Shown: piece after piece, positions 1-13,565 of the stretch
Numbering within the stretch: the first letter of the stretch is position 1
Layout of the letters: each line of letters opens with the position of its first letter
NCBI RefSeq assembly: GCF_964204645.1
Contig: NC_134035.1
Coordinates: forward strand, 1,624,001-1,688,000
Direction of reading: 5' to 3'
DNA length: 64,000 nt
Source of the DNA: Tubulanus polymorphus
Taxonomy: Eukaryota > Nemertea > Palaeonemertea > Tubulaniformes > Tubulanidae
The notes under the pieces: model-generated
What the model was told of the DNA's origin: nothing
Database searches by the model: none
What the model saw: only the letters and a program-made list of their open reading frames with translations
Translations under genes and position numbers: made by a program

Positions 1-55
1 AGTTTACACCACTGCCCGACAGAGGAAAACCTGAAAAATAAAATTGAAATCACAT

Positions 56-907
56 TTTCTTTTTTTATCTTAAAATAGGGATTGTCCCCATTATTTATTT
101 ATTTGGCTGGTAAATTTTGTTTGATTTTTCGATTGAGTGTCCCTTACAGACCCACCACACCTGCCGGGAGCGAAACAGGGGGTTTGATTTTGAAATCGGA
201 AATCGAAGTACAGATATAGATGTGTGATCGGCGGTCGAGTAAACAGAATATTTTAAAATCGAAGTACATAATTGGAAATTCGGTTCCGGTTCATTCAAAC
301 AATCTTCCATTCAGTCTGAACAGGCAAGCGACTGATTGGGATGAATTTTTCTGGCTGCCTAATTTAATACAATGAGATTCTGGAAATAGCTATATTACAA
401 GATCATTTTGTCCATTTTTATATTTTTTGGTCGTTTTCTACGTGTAAATAGTCCGATAGTTTAGTGTGGTTTTTTTCCTCGGGTAGATGTTGATGTAGAA
501 GTCCTCTAAGTTGATGATCCCGCGTGTTGACTAGATATGAAGAAAGCACATTTCCAAACGCAAATTTTCCAGATGAGAGTATGGCCCTGGGGTATCCGAA
601 GTGTAGTTGTATGACATCGACGGTGCAGCTCCGATTAGGATGGGTTTCTCCGTCAAGGGGTGCGCAGTTGGTACTTCACATCTGGTGCTGAATTTGCCTA
701 AAAGTATAAGTTTTACACTGGGAGCAGTTATGTGTTTCTAATATACAGTGAGTTAGGTCCGTTAATGTATCGCAATCAAACGGACAGTGCTATGCGTATT
801 GATAGACCGTCAGTAAGAAAGCGGCACAGACACGTGAATATTGAATACATGTTTGTACACTTACATATATACAGTTTTGATCGGGTTTTATTTACATTGT
901 CACGATT
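56..907 (-). mobile_element. Retroposed transcript-like insertion with target duplication
   Basis: Absent from the paralogous copy, which has the empty site near 3800-3815. It is flanked by a 15-bp duplication (41-55 and 908-922, one mismatch). On the minus strand it ends in an A-rich tail (the T-rich stretch 56-75 on the plus strand) with AATAAA repeats about 30 nt before it. This is the form of LINE-mediated retroposition. A 71-codon minus ORF (95-310) lies near its 3' end; the source gene is not recognised. Confidence 0.65.
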
Positions 908-932
908 AAATTGAAATCCCATTAACAGGGAG

Positions 933-1125
933 ACTGACTGCGAGAAGTTGGGGGAGGATGGGGTGAGAGGTTGGGGGAGGATGGGGTGAGAGGTTGAGGG
1001 AGGATGGGGTGAGAGGTTGGGGACAATGGGATGATGAGGTTGGGTGAGAGGTTGAGGGAGGATGGGGTGAGAGGTTGAGGGAGGATGGGGTGAGAGGTTG
1101 AGGGAGGATGGGTCAGGGTGAAAAG
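933..1125 (+). repeat. G-rich minisatellite, short array
   Basis: About eight copies of a roughly 23-bp unit with core GGAGGATGGGGTGAGAGG. Strong G/C strand asymmetry. Confidence 0.9.
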
Positions 1126-1520
1126 GGGAGCAAACCAGTACAATTACTCTGACATAGTAGCCTAAAGGCTTCAGCAAAGGTTTTCAGCAGTTTTCAGTCC
1201 CCTGGTCACACTGGTTTAACAGATTCTCGTTTTTCACAAGAGCCCAGCCTGTGGCCGGGAGAAAGCCATTGTAACTAACTGGTCGAGTCAGGGCCTGGCC
1301 GGCCTCACTAGTGTGTCGTGACGTGTTTGCGAAGTCAATTGGACTTGGAGTGAGGTCTCCCTGTGCGTCCCGGGCCCTGAGCCCGTGAGGACATAAAATA
1401 TGATGAATTCTTATCATTTTACCCAATTCAAAAGTCGTACATTTAAATCATCGTGGCTTTAAAGTCTTTATCAATTGAGAGAATAGTTCACTGTAAATAA
1501 AGAATTAGCGATTGAATTGA

Positions 1521-2239
1521 GCCCGCTCCACAGTAAAATAGCGCGATCAATTCAATCTCGACCGTCTAGTGCTGCCCCTATGTATAACGATAGCGTGGAA
1601 AACGTGAACTAACATAATACTCGCTTGCCAGAGTCTTCGAACGGCCGTAGTGGATGAACTAATTACCGATTTGCGGGCCGGATTCCGAGGAAATTTCTCA
1701 AACTCTGAAAACTGCTCTGAAACGTCTGGCCAAACAATTTTTCTATAAAAGAATAAGCCTTGAAAGAGTAAATTTGAATCGGCGTATTTCTAGTATGGTC
1801 TGGGAGAGAGCTACAGGTGTTTGTATGTTCCCTGATTATTTCTGCGTAATTAGAATATATCGAAGAAAGAATATTGACATTTTGGACATATGGACATTTT
1901 GTCAATTTTATCATTCAAAAATGTAAACGAATAAGTTATTCTGTATATAAATACTACATTAATTGATAGGTAAGTGAATTTTAGCTAAAAAGAATTAAAT
2001 ATGTTACCTAAAAAATTAGGAAATATCATACAAAATTCAGAACGTTTTCATAGTATCATATTCAATCAGAATTAGGCGCCACACTGGTCCGTATTGTACG
2101 TAATAAGGAAATTTAAATTCCGGCGGTAAATATGCGCTACTATTTTAGTTCACAGAAATTCCGCTACCGTAATTCATAGGGGCAGCACTGTACGGTAGAT
2201 ATCTAACTCGGCCTCGCTATCTTACTGTGGAATGCGAGT
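1521..2239. mobile_element. MITE-like element with roughly 80-90-bp terminal inverted repeats, copy 1
   Basis: The left arm (from 1521) and the reverse complement of the right arm (ending 2239) share CCACAGTAA, AGTGCTGCCCCTATG and a following GATAGCG/GGTAGCG-type block in the same order. No transposase between them. Confidence 0.6.
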
Positions 2240-3565
2240 AATAAAGATATTTTTCTTAGCCGAATTTCGTTCAATGTTTAATACGAATCCATTGTATATG
2301 AATAATTCTACTATCGTTTAAGGTTTTTTGAAGGGGATCATCCTTTTAAAACGAATTTCAAACCATTTTTGATAGAACTCTTTTGTCAGCGGAATGTATT
2401 AGCATCCGGTAAAGCGATAGGCTCACATGCCATAGGAAGAATTCTGAGCAAATAAAATTTTATTCTCTAAAATAGTGCATTCAACTACCACTAACACTGT
2501 AACCAGAAAAAATGCCCTGAAACTATTAAAGGAACAACTTTCTATGAAAGAATTAGGCTTAAGAGTAAATTTGAATCGGGGATATTCCTAGTTTCGTCTG
2601 GGAGAGAACGACAGGTTCTAGAAGCCACGCAGTTTTTTTTCAGTTGCCCTGTTTTTAGTTCAAAAGCAAATCGGTAGTGTCACATATTTAGTCCTCGTAA
2701 AGTTCACTATAACTGAAGTCAAGTTCTCCCAATATGTGTTCGATTGTTTGTTTATCCTCTCGGTGAGTTCTAACGCTTGCCAACATCCAGTTCGATGTAG
2801 TCCTGATCAACAAACAAAAATGTTGTAAATACCGGTACTATAGTTCCTAATGATGACAAACATCCTAAAAACAGACATGACAGTCATTTTGGCCAAATTT
2901 TCATCTTCAGGAAATATGTGGTAATGTATTCTGATGGTGAAGAGTAAGAAGTGAATGGTGATAGCCCTCAGTCGGCTGAGAAATACTGTTACGCCAAACA
3001 GGAAAAAGGCTCGTGGCTCCAGTTAGTCGAGCGCGACGAGATATATTGTTTCAAATATATGCACCTCCAACGCCTTGCGCCTCCAACCTGAAAAATATGA
3101 TGTAGTAATAGATGAAAACATTCGGTCATGGTCATGAATTTGCAAGTCTTACTTGCAAATTCATGAATTCAGTCGATTCTAAAAATTTGCTTACGAAACG
3201 ACTGTAGGAGAGTCTACAGTTATTGGGCAAGCGAAGCAGACACTTGCTCGAAATATGAAAAGTTCTCCCTTTAAAACTCCTTATATTCCGGTATGACCGG
3301 TCTGTAGGAACTGCCCGAATAAAATCAAAATCTTAAACGCAAAACTCTATGCAATTCAACAAACAAAATACAAGAAATGAACATAATATAATTTATTTTC
3401 ACAAATTAAAATTGATGAATACATATTCTCATAATTGTTTTGGAAACTTATAAGAAATTCTACTCACACACTCACTAGCCCTTGTCTAGCAGTAATGGTA
3501 GTCCACCGAGTTCCACAAATCCACATACAGAGTTCCACACTGTATTTTTATGAGTATCACTCCAC

Positions 3566-3700
3566 TTATAGTCCGGTTAGTTGACTAAATAGTCCAGTTA
3601 GTTCACATATAGTCTGGTTAGTTCACAAATAGTCCAGTTAGTTCACTAATAGTCCGGTTAGTTGACTAGTAGTCCAGTTAGTTCACTAGTAGTCCGGAAG
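3566..3700. repeat. Tandem repeat, roughly 24-bp unit
   Basis: About five copies around AGTCCGGTTAGTTCAC, alternating AGTCCGGTTAG and AGTCCAGTTAG. The rest of 2250-3755 holds no gene I can support. Confidence 0.8.
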
Positions 3701-3821
3701 AAGTTGACTGAAGAAGTAAAACTGTGATAAATTTCAGTTGAAGTCCACCACGTCGAGTACTACACCACAGCCCGACAGAGGAAAACCTGAAATATAAAAT
3801 TGAAATCACATTAACAGGAAG

Positions 3822-4395
3822 ACTGACTGAGAGGTTGTGGGAGGATGGGGTGAGAGGTTGGGGAGGATGGGGTGAGAGGTTGAGGGAGGATAGGGTGAGA
3901 GGTTGGGGAGGATGGGGTGAGAGGTTGAGGGAGTATGGGATGAGAGGTTGGGGGAGGATTGGGTGAGAGGTTGGGGGAGGATGGGGTGAGAGGTTGAGGG
4001 AGGATGGGGTGAGAGGTTGGGGAGGATGGGGTGAGAGGTTGGGGTGGATGGGGTGAGAGGTTGGGGGAGGATGGGATGAGAGGTTGAGGGAGGATGGGAT
4101 GAGAGGTTGAGGGAGGATGGGATGAGAGGTTGAGGGAGGATGGGGTGAGAGGTTGGGGAGGATGGGGTGAGAGGTTGAGGGAGGATGGGATGAGAGGTTG
4201 AGGGAGGATGGGGTGAGAGGTTGGGGAGGATGGGATGAGAGGTTGAGGGAGGATGGGGTGAGAGGTTGGGGAGGATGGGGTGAGAGGTTGAGGGAGGATG
4301 GGGTGAGAGGTTGGGGAGGATGGGGTGAGAGGTTGAAGAGGGTGGTTTGTGAGGTTGAGGGAGGGTCGGGTGAGAGGTTGAGGGAGGATGGGTGA
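3822..4395 (+). repeat. G-rich minisatellite, long array
   Basis: About 25 copies of the same unit as at 933-1125. It is open in two minus-strand frames as Pro/Ser/Thr-rich text, which is a consequence of the repeat, not evidence of a gene. Confidence 0.9.
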
Positions 4396-5049
4396 AAAGA
4401 GAGCAAAACAGTACAATTACTCTGACAAAGTAAAGGCTTAAACAAAAGTTTTCAGCAGTTTTCAGTCACACTGGATTAACAGATTCTCGTTTTACACAAG
4501 AGCCCAGCCTGTGGCAGTGGGAGAAAGCTGGTGTAACTAAATGGTCGAGTCAGCTGGTCTTAACCTGCTGAACAAGATGTGGTGCCGGAGGAAGTTGAAG
4601 AACAGTTCATCAAGATTTGTGAAACTATCGCCTGCTGCACCATGTGCAATGCAAGCGGCTAGGGTAGTGCGGCCCGTGTAGGCTAGAAAGTGGTTTTTGA
4701 CACCGAGTGAGGTCCCTGTTAGTCTAGCACCTAGCCGTCGTTCCCTAAACAACCCAGAACCCGTAGTAAAAACGACTGACTGATTCAGACTAAATTTGAG
4801 TAGGTCCCGGCCTCACTAGTCACTGACTGTCGAAGTGTCTGCAAAGTCACTGTGGGTCTGGAGTGAGTGAGGTCCCCCTAAACCTAAAGTGTGTGTACCT
4901 GAGGACATGAAAATGAAACATCGTGAATGAATTCTTATCTTTTTTACCAATATCAAAATTCGTACATTTAGAATCATCGCGGCTTTAAAGTCTTTATCAA
5001 TTGAGGGAATAGTTTACTGTTGTAAATAAAGAATTAGCGATCGAATTGA

Positions 5050-5749
5050 GCCCGCTCCACAGTAAAATAGCGCGACCAATTCAATCTCGACCGTCTAGTG
5101 CTGCCGCTTTGTATAACGATAGCGTGGAAAATGTGAACTAACATAATACTCGCTTGCCAGAGTCTTCGAACGGCAGGAGTGGACGAACTAATTACCGATT
5201 TGCGGGCCGGATTCCGAGGAAAATTCTCAAACTCTGAAAACTGCTCTGAAACGTTCGAACCAAACAATTTTTCTATAAAAGAATAAGCCTTAAAAGAGTT
5301 AAGATGAATCGGGGTATTTCTAGTATGGTCTGGGAGAGAGCGATAGGTGTTTGTATGTTCCCTGTTTATTTGCGCGCAAATAGACTTTATCGAAGAAAAA
5401 ATATGGACATTTTGTCAATTCTGATGATAAATTATCATTAAAAAATGAAAATGAATAATTTATTCAGTATACAAATACTATATTGATTGATAAGTAAGTA
5501 AATTTTAGCTAAAAATGATTAAATATGATACCTAAAAAATATTCAAAATTCAGAACGTATTCATAGTATCATATTAAATCAGAATTAGACGACACACTGG
5601 TCGGTATTGTACGTAATAAGGACATTTAAATTCCGGCGGTAAATATGCGCTATTTTAGTTCGCAGAAATTCCGCTATCGTTATTCATAGGGGCAGCACTG
5701 TACGGTAAATATCTAACTCAGCCTTGCGATCTTACTGTGGCATGCGAGC
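5050..5749. mobile_element. MITE-like element, copy 2
   Basis: Counterpart of 1521-2239 within the segmental duplication, with the same inverted arms. Confidence 0.6.
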
Positions 5750-6329
5750 AATACAGATATTTTTCTTAGCCGAATTTCGTTGATTATCTAATACGATTCC
5801 ATTGTATATAACTAATTCTACTATCGTTTAAGGTTTTTCGAAGGGGATCATCTTTTTAAAACGAATTTTAAACCATTTTTGATAGAACTCTTTTGTCTGC
5901 GGTATGTATTAGCATCCGGTAAAGCGGTAGGCTCACATGCCAAAGGAAGAACTTCAAGAAAATTTAATTTTATTCTCTAAAATAGTGCATTCAACTACCA
6001 CTAACACTGTAACCAGAAATAATGCTCAGAAACTATTAAAGAATAATGCTTAAGAGTAAATTTGAAGTCAAGTTCTCCCAATATTTGTTCGTTTGTTTGT
6101 TTATCCTCCCGGTGAGTTCTAACACTGCCCGCACATATTTATCCAGTTCATCTGATCCTGATCATCAAACTCAAAAAGTCAATAATTCCATCCTAATGAT
6201 GACAAACATCCTAAAAGATATAAATGAAAGTTAATAAATTTGATGCCACCAATCAGTTATACACAGTTAGAGTTAAGTCTAGTTACCGGTGTATCAGAGA
6301 AATGGCAATCTAAGGTAGGCTACTCCCCA

Positions 6330-7100
6330 AAATGAGTGTCAGGGGTAAAATATTTTTTGTCTCCGATTTTGATGAAATTCCGTTCAGACATATATTAAAG
6401 GGTGTTGATCGCAAATCTGAACGAATTTTTCGGATCCGCTGCCCAGAAAATGAGAAATTCGAATTTTTTGGGGGACCCCTAAATTTTCAAAAGGCCTTGG
6501 ATCCCAGAGTTTTCAAGATATTCAAAATCTGATTTCAGATTTGGAATTAGCACCCCTGAAAATATAAAGGACTAAAATTTCAAGCAAATCGAAGAGATTC
6601 GGTTTTTTGGCCAAAAATGGCAAAAATCTAAGGTGTTTTTTTTCGGCGAAAACTTTTTTTTCTCTGATTCCTTCGAAATTTGGTAGGAATATGTATTCTG
6701 AGGTGTAGATTCCGGATCCGAAATCAGATTTTGAATCGGAATTCATCTGCATGGGCAAATAAGGGTTTTCATGCCCAAAATATGCACCCCAAAATGGGGT
6801 ACAAAGTCAGAATATTTTTTGGCCCAATTTTAATGAAATTTTGTGCAGACGTGTTTTTTGGGGTGCTGATTACGAATATGAGGTTAGATCATCTCATTAT
6901 CATCTTATCTTATCTAAAACCGGCTTTGATGTATTGTAAATAGTTAATGTATATATTTTGTAAACTTTTTCATTCTCTAAATTTTAATCACTTCAGTGTT
7001 GTTATGTAAATATTTGTATATACATGTGAAATAGTTGTCCTCCATATACCATGGAAATGGTTGGAGTGTAAATAAAATCGTAATCGTAATTGTAATCTTT
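6330..7100 (+). mobile_element. Degenerate repeat followed by a LINE 3' tail
   Basis: 6330-6880 contains diverged repeats around TTTTGATGAAATT and GGGGTGCTGAT; its short ORFs look incidental. 6890-7100 has the look of a LINE 3' UTR: TGTAAATA-rich text, then GTAAATAAAATCGTAATCG and further TCGTAA-type terminal repeats. No reverse transcriptase is attached. Confidence 0.5.
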
Positions 7101-7104
7101 CGTT

Positions 7105-9565
7105 AGACTTTCAAACCTTCATTTACGAGGAAATGAATTTCCAAAAATGGCCTATATTTTTGGGGATTTATTACATTGTCTCTCTGATTGTGACCAATTC
7201 TTGCTAAACTTGCGAAAACATTCCAAATTTAGACACATTACTTAGAGCTTCAAATTTCCACTCGGCAAAATTGATCCAAGATGGTTTAGATATCGTCATA
7301 CATGTATAGATCCCTCCAGTAGTGTATAGTAAAGTATCTGTATATTTTGTCAATAACTTTCATGTCACCAATGTTTTCAAAATGTTTTTATTTCTATCTC
7401 GATTAACAAAATTATTTTTCCCCATTTACCATGTAAATGGTAGGCGAGTAATGGAATTATCTTGGCGATCTGGTTTTAACTACTCTTCTTTTCAAAATGG
7501 TTTTAGCATTATATTTTTTTTCACTTTAAACATTTCAACCAGTTCACCATAGATCAACAAGGGAGAGGAAATTCAGAATAAGCTCTATAGAGAAGGGAGG
7601 TGCTTGGGGTCTATATCCCGAAGTGCTGGAGTTACATCTTCTTTCTTCACTTTTCCAAGATAAAACCAATGAATAAAAAGAAATTCATGGGGTTGGATCA
7701 TTCATAGCTATTGGCTTTTATCCTCTTTCATTCATTTTTCACCTTCTGCTGTTCACAAATAAAATCCTGTTTTGAGAACAAAAATCCAAATGAACAAACA
7801 ACAAATATCAAACAATCATAAAAGGTCATGTTTTTCCAAATGAATTTAAACATATAAATACATCTCTATCTACATTTTTAGAACACACATGTTTATATGT
7901 AATCGTGTTCAAAATTATATACACTCTAACTCTTCAATGAAAATGAAAACATGCAAAGTTTACATGACTTAATTAGACTTTGCCTGTTTAACATATTATA
8001 AAAATGAGATCATATGAAATCGCAAGTAGCTATTTATTATCACTGCTAGTTTCTATTTAATAGATTGAATATATAACCCGAGTAACCATCATCAGTATCA
8101 GTGCAAATCACAAAATACTGATAAAATCGTCCAACAAAATCACCCTCACGATTTTTATAAGTTTTATCTTTGTAACCTAGACAAACCTGGACTGTGAAAA
8201 ACTGGAATGTTTCACAATCACAAAAACACAATCATAATATTTCAACATCAAGCCACTAGAAAAACAGGAATGTTTCAGAATCATCAAATTTTTCCCTTTA
8301 CGGTTTTAATATAACTGTATTCATTATACAACAGTTTATCAAAATCTTTCTGTACCACAAGAAAAATCACACAAAATTCATCGTATATTTCCACATCAAA
8401 TACTTCTATTTTATCGCTTGAACAACCTGAGTAATTATATATCAGCACATATATATATATATAGATATATGAAAATATCTAGTGGCACGGAATGCAATTC
8501 ACAAAATAGTAACATTTTTCAACAAAATCACCTCACTGTTCTATATCTTATTCTTGTAACCTAAACCATATTCCTATGCGGACTTTCGTAACCTGACCTT
8601 GAAACCTTAACCGAGGAAAATTCTTATAACAAGAAAAACGGGAATGTTTCATAATCACAAAAATCATCATAGTACTTCCGCATTTAAATCTATTTATGCC
8701 ACACCACTGGAAAAACAGGAATATTCCAAAATCATTAGATTTCTTCCTTCATGGTTTAACACTGTTTAACACAGTATCTAAATCTATTTGTTTCACAAAA
8801 ATGTTTCGTATATTTTCACGCACAACAGTTTATCAAAATCTGTATCAAAATTTCTTTCAACGATTATTCCATTTCTTCATTTTACAGTTTTAATCGTATA
8901 TCACTGTGTTTATCAGAATTTTTGTCAACTCTTTTCTTACAGCTACAAAACATTTTTCGACCAACACAAACTTCACACAAGTAACTCATAATCTCCTTTT
9001 CAATGAAATATCTATACCATAGATTTCTATAGTCTATTCAAAATTTCTATTACTCTATCTAGGTTTCTTCATTTTTCAGCAGTTTTTCACAGATCGACTC
9101 AAGAATTAAAGTCAATCAACTTCGATCAAACATTAAAGATTATTTGATAGATATTCAACCACACTAAAACAACATGATACGCTTTAAATCAATCTCTTGA
9201 ATAGAATCGTATTCATAATTCGACAATTCAGTTTTTTAACCTTTTCTATGTCCAGTCCATCATAATAAATATTCTAACTTCTAAAATTTACTGATTTACA
9301 ATTCAATTATTCACCAAATATCCTAACAATCTCTAAACTCAAATTATTGACAGATCAACAGTTCAGTAATTCATCTACGTTTGTCTAAATCCTATTTCAG
9401 TGACTTATCAAATATCACATATAAACCTGCACTAAATTATTCTAAACTTGACTCAACTGTTAACTACCCGGTATTCGATTTATGTTTGTATTATTCAAAT
9501 CTGTTAATTCAACTGCTTCTTCACAATATTCTTTTCTAATTGTCTAAGATATTTATGCCTTATTT
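7105..9565. other. AT-rich stretch without a supported gene
   Basis: No conserved ORF or convincing exon. Between 8150 and 8740 the motif AACAGGAATGTTTCA, followed by AATCA, recurs about four times in diverged form, together with AACAAAATCACC blocks, suggesting an old duplication. Confidence 0.5.
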
Positions 9566-9569
9566 TCTT

Positions 9570-9730
9570 AGAATTTTTTTTTCTTTTCTTACAATAATAT
9601 ATTTTTTCCTTTCTTACAATAAAATATCTTTTCTTTTCTTACAATAATATATCTTTTCTTTTCTTACAATAATATTTCTTTTCTTTTCTTACAATAATAT
9701 ATCTTTTCTTTTCTTACAATAATATATTTT
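9570..9730. repeat. T-rich tandem repeat, roughly 27-bp unit
   Basis: About six copies around CTTTTCTTACAATAATATAT. Confidence 0.85.
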
Positions 9731-9985
9731 TTCGATAATTCAAGCTTTTATGTAATCTTTTAGGTTTCTCAAAATATGTTTTATGTTTAACATATCTCTC
9801 TTTATGTTTCCTACAATTTATTTTCTAATCATCTAAAATATCAATCCAAGTTTTTTTTTTTCGAATACAAATATTTTTCAACCACTAAAATCCTGTAGTC
9901 GTCGTTGCTGAAGTTGTCGTCATCGTCGATGAAGCGTTTATGAATTTTTAAACGAGTCTAATTACGCGAAGTAACCAAACGTAGT

Positions 9986-10046
9986 AACGAACGAACGAAC
10001 GAACGAACGAACGAACGAACGAACGAACGAACGAACGAACGAACGA
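9986..10046. repeat. GAAC tetranucleotide microsatellite
   Basis: About fifteen uninterrupted units. The later macrosatellite units keep only one or two units at the same place. Confidence 0.95.
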
Positions 10047-10243
10047 GGCGATTCAGCTCCTTTAACTCCTTCCACTACCCGATTACACAACGTACACTTT
10101 CAACCAAATTTTTCTTTCTGGAAAATATCTCGAGATCGCAAGCGAGAAGGAACGCTTGCGAGTAATTTGTGCACTGGAACGTTTGTGATTCGACCTGTTT
10201 CGTTATTACTCGCGATCGTGACGTATTGGACTATATACGACAG

Positions 10244-10432
10244 CCCTATGACAGATAGCGGGTTACTGGATCTACGACAGATAGCGGGTTACTGAATCTA
10301 CGACAGATAGCGGGTTACTGGATCCACGACAGATAGCGGGTTACTGGATCCACGACAGATAGCGGGTTACTGGATCCACCACAGATAGCGGGTTACTGGA
10401 TCCACCACAGATAGCGGGTTACTTGATCCTTG
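10244..10432. repeat. 26-bp minisatellite
   Basis: Seven copies around AGATAGCGGGTTACTGGATC, occupying the place that the 29-bp array takes in later units. Confidence 0.9.
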
Positions 10433-11203
10433 GTGTCTCAACTCAGTTCGTCTCGTTTCTTTGTTACTGATGAATATGACGTATTGTATCATATAAGCCT
10501 TTTCGCTGTGGGTATCATTCAACTTTCATACTCGATATCGCATTGTATGAGACGGTCCCGTAAGACTGGATAGCATAGCAGGTGACTCTCACGCATTTAT
10601 ATCAGATAGTCTCTTGACTGATAACAGCAAACCTGATGTTTCGATAGATTGAATTGTTTCCATGTTACTTTACATCGCAAGATTGATGTTTTGTAATCAC
10701 ATAGGTTTGGTACATTTTTTTCTGAATGCGATTTTTCACTCTGTTCGGCACATCCTGCTTTACAGTTCATATCATAACAGCAGCAAATTGTAGAAACTGA
10801 AAAACAACAAAATAATCAAAATATAAATATAGATTTCAATCCGATCAAAATATTACAAAGCTACAAAGTAATTCGAATACAAGGAATTATGAGAAAGTAA
10901 TATTTACCTGATTTGCTTGAGTTGTTTGTCCAGTTGACCGTAGATTTGAATTGACCATTGAGCAAGTTGACAGTTACTAATATATGCGCAGTGTCGACTT
11001 TGCGCTTTGACTGTCCCATATCATAACAGCAGCAAATTGTAGAAACTGAAAAACAACAAAATAATCAAAACATAAATATAGATTTCAATCCAATCAAAAT
11101 GTTACAAATCTATAAAGTAATTCGAATACAAGGAATTATGAGAAAGTAATATTTACCTGATTTGCTTGAGTTGTTTGTCCAGTTGATGGAACTGATAGCG
11201 ATA

Positions 11204-11348
11204 CCGTCCACGAGATGCAACTGATAGCGATACCGTCCACGAGACGCAACTGATAGCGATACCGTCCACGAGACGCAGCTGATAGCGATACTGTCCACGA
11301 GACGCAACTGATAGCGATACTGTCCACGAGATGCAACTGATAGCAATA
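11204..11348. repeat. 29-bp array, 5 copies
   Basis: Unit core GATACCGTCCACGAGACGCA; 145 bp, exactly five units without an indel. Confidence 0.95.
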
Positions 11349-11814
11349 TAGTGGATTTTGATTGATCAGATTTGTTCACACTGTACGACGTTGTTTTTGC
11401 GAAGCAGTGTTTTCCGGTTCATAGTAACAACAGCAAATTGGAGAAACTGAAATGATAAAACAAAATATAAATACAGATTTCAAACACATCAAAATATTAC
11501 ACAAAACTACAAATTTTAAAGTGAGAAGTGATGAGAAAGATAATTACCTGATTTGCTTGAGTTGTTTGCCCAGTTGACCGTTGAATGTTGGTGGAGTAAT
11601 AAGACTGAATGACTCCAAGATAGAGTTGACATTAGATCTGACCATTGAGTCGACATTTAGCTGAGAGTAGCGTTGACCGCAGTTTGAGTTGACAGTACTG
11701 AGTTGATCGCAGGGTTAGATGACCACCGCGCGTTGACGGTAAATGATAGCAGAGCGAATCAATCGATAGCACGGAGTTGATCACTGACATTAGATCTTAC
11801 CGGTTTGGAGTAAG

Positions 11815-13565
11815 TTGACCACTGAACGTGTGGTCATAGAGTGGATGTTGTATCAGGAGTTAACGGAGCCAATTAGTTGTTACTATGGTTACTATTGTTG
11901 TCCATCGTTGCCATTCCCGTTGTTGTCGTCATCGTCGTTGTTGATTTACAATATATTTTTTTTTCTTACAATATATTTTTTTTCTTACATGATTTTTTTT
12001 CTTTCATTACACAAACGTTTTTTTTTCCCTTGTTTGAACTCGAGTCGACTGAAATGTCGAACAATAAATAATCGTATCACATCGAGATTTTTCATAATTG
12101 ATTTTGATGAAGTCACATGAGACTTGAAATAATGTTTACAGGTTCGGTCCCTGAAGATACACATTATTTCTACTAAACTGAAAAGTGTTAAAGATTTTAT
12201 CATTTCTAAACACTTCGGGTTCTTTTGAACCGAGCATCAAATGCAAAACATGGAAACTAAAACATACATGATTCCATGAATAAGAAACTCCGTTTAGGAT
12301 TTTACTTTGATGACAATAAATTTCACAAAAACTTCCCAACAAATTTTCCAAAGTTGAGAAGTTCGATATCAGGTTCAGTTTATGAAGTTATGAATAAGAC
12401 AACTTCATAACTGTTGTAGTTTTCGCTGAAAATGAAAGTATTTGATACCAAAAATAGCAGATTTTGATATCACACAAAACTTGGTAATTTTATAGTGACA
12501 GGTTCGGTCCCTGTAAGCCGAGAAATGTTAGAGATTTCTCCTTAAAAATTTTGTACTTGTTCAAAACCAGCATCGAATACAAAACATGGAAACTAAAAAG
12601 AAATTCCAACAGGAAAATCCTTTCAGTTTCAATAATTTGATGACGATAACTGTAAGAAAAACGAATGCCAAATTTCAGAAGTTCAATATCAGGTCCAGAT
12701 CATGAAAATCTATGAATAAGACTTAACTGATACTGTAGTCGTTTTTTTGCTAAAAATGAAAGTAATTTGACGTCAAAAATGGCAATTTAATCAAAAATGA
12801 TGAAGAAATTATCCAGATTTAGAGAGCATTTTGACTGTTGCTCAACGTTGTTTAAAGTTCACCATCTGGCTCATTGGTAAGAGTAAACCAGATATAATAA
12901 TCTGTGCAGTTTCAGGTTCGATTCCTGATGACAATTTCTGAAATTCGAAAAATTTCACAAAGTGTTTCCAACGTAGACACGAGATCTTATTCACGTGTTT
13001 CACTTGAGCTTTTCATTTCAATAAAAATAGGATTCTATTCAGGTAAAATTCCCGAATAATGAATGCCTCAAAATAATTTGGTCGTTTTTCAAAAGGCAAT
13101 TCATTGGAAATCATAGAAGTTTCCTTTGTTAAGTTCAGCTTCGTGAGTTCGAAGACTCAAATCATCAAATCAATCAACTAGAATTAGTAATTAGTACATT
13201 GCTTACGCATGATTTAACTTTTTGTGTTAAATCTGAACTCAGAACCCTATAGAACTGCGTCCTGCCGTTTAGTAATACATCATTATCATCGAGAATGATT
13301 TATCCATTTACAGGTTCAAATCCTGTTGGCAAGAAAATTGAATTAGGCAAATAACTGAGATTCCTTATTTAAATTCTGAAGGAAATAATAGTTTCACGGA
13401 TCATGGATCAATTTGGTCTCGATTTCAAAGATTTGATAGACAATTTGATATTTCAATATGGAACATTTGATCTCAATTTCATAGGATTGAGACGCACATT
13501 TGATCATTTTGGTCTCAATTTCACAGATTTGATATCCAAAATTCTTTGAGTATCAATTTCTCTTG
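11815..13565. other. Gene-free stretch with recurrent tRNA T-arm-like motifs
   Basis: AGGTTCGGTCCCTG or AGGTTCGATTCCTGA-type T-arm/B-box hairpins occur near 12140, 12499, 12912 and 13312, spaced about 360-410 bp, with diverged surroundings that repeat (AAAACATGGAAACTAAAA twice). At 12868-12925 an A-box-like TGGCTCATTGGTAAG also precedes the B box. Probably an old array of tRNA-derived elements; none folds as a complete tRNA. Confidence 0.45.

Larger units (their letters stand above)
1..6080. repeat. Segmental duplication (about 1-2640 and 3755-6060)
   Basis: Two direct copies share flanks, the G-rich minisatellite, the MITE-like element and unique sequence, with an offset near 3.5 kb. Copy 1 carries an extra 852-bp insertion, and the minisatellites differ in length. 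No gene is seen in either copy. Confidence 0.8.

Noticed and set aside
3678-4445. Pro/Ser-rich minus ORFs of 255 and 201 codons
   Set aside because: Generated by the G-rich minisatellite; more than one frame is open and no splice or start context supports them.
12868-12935. Functional tRNA gene
   Set aside because: A box, B box and T-arm are present, but the acceptor stem does not pair and the anticodon loop is the wrong size.
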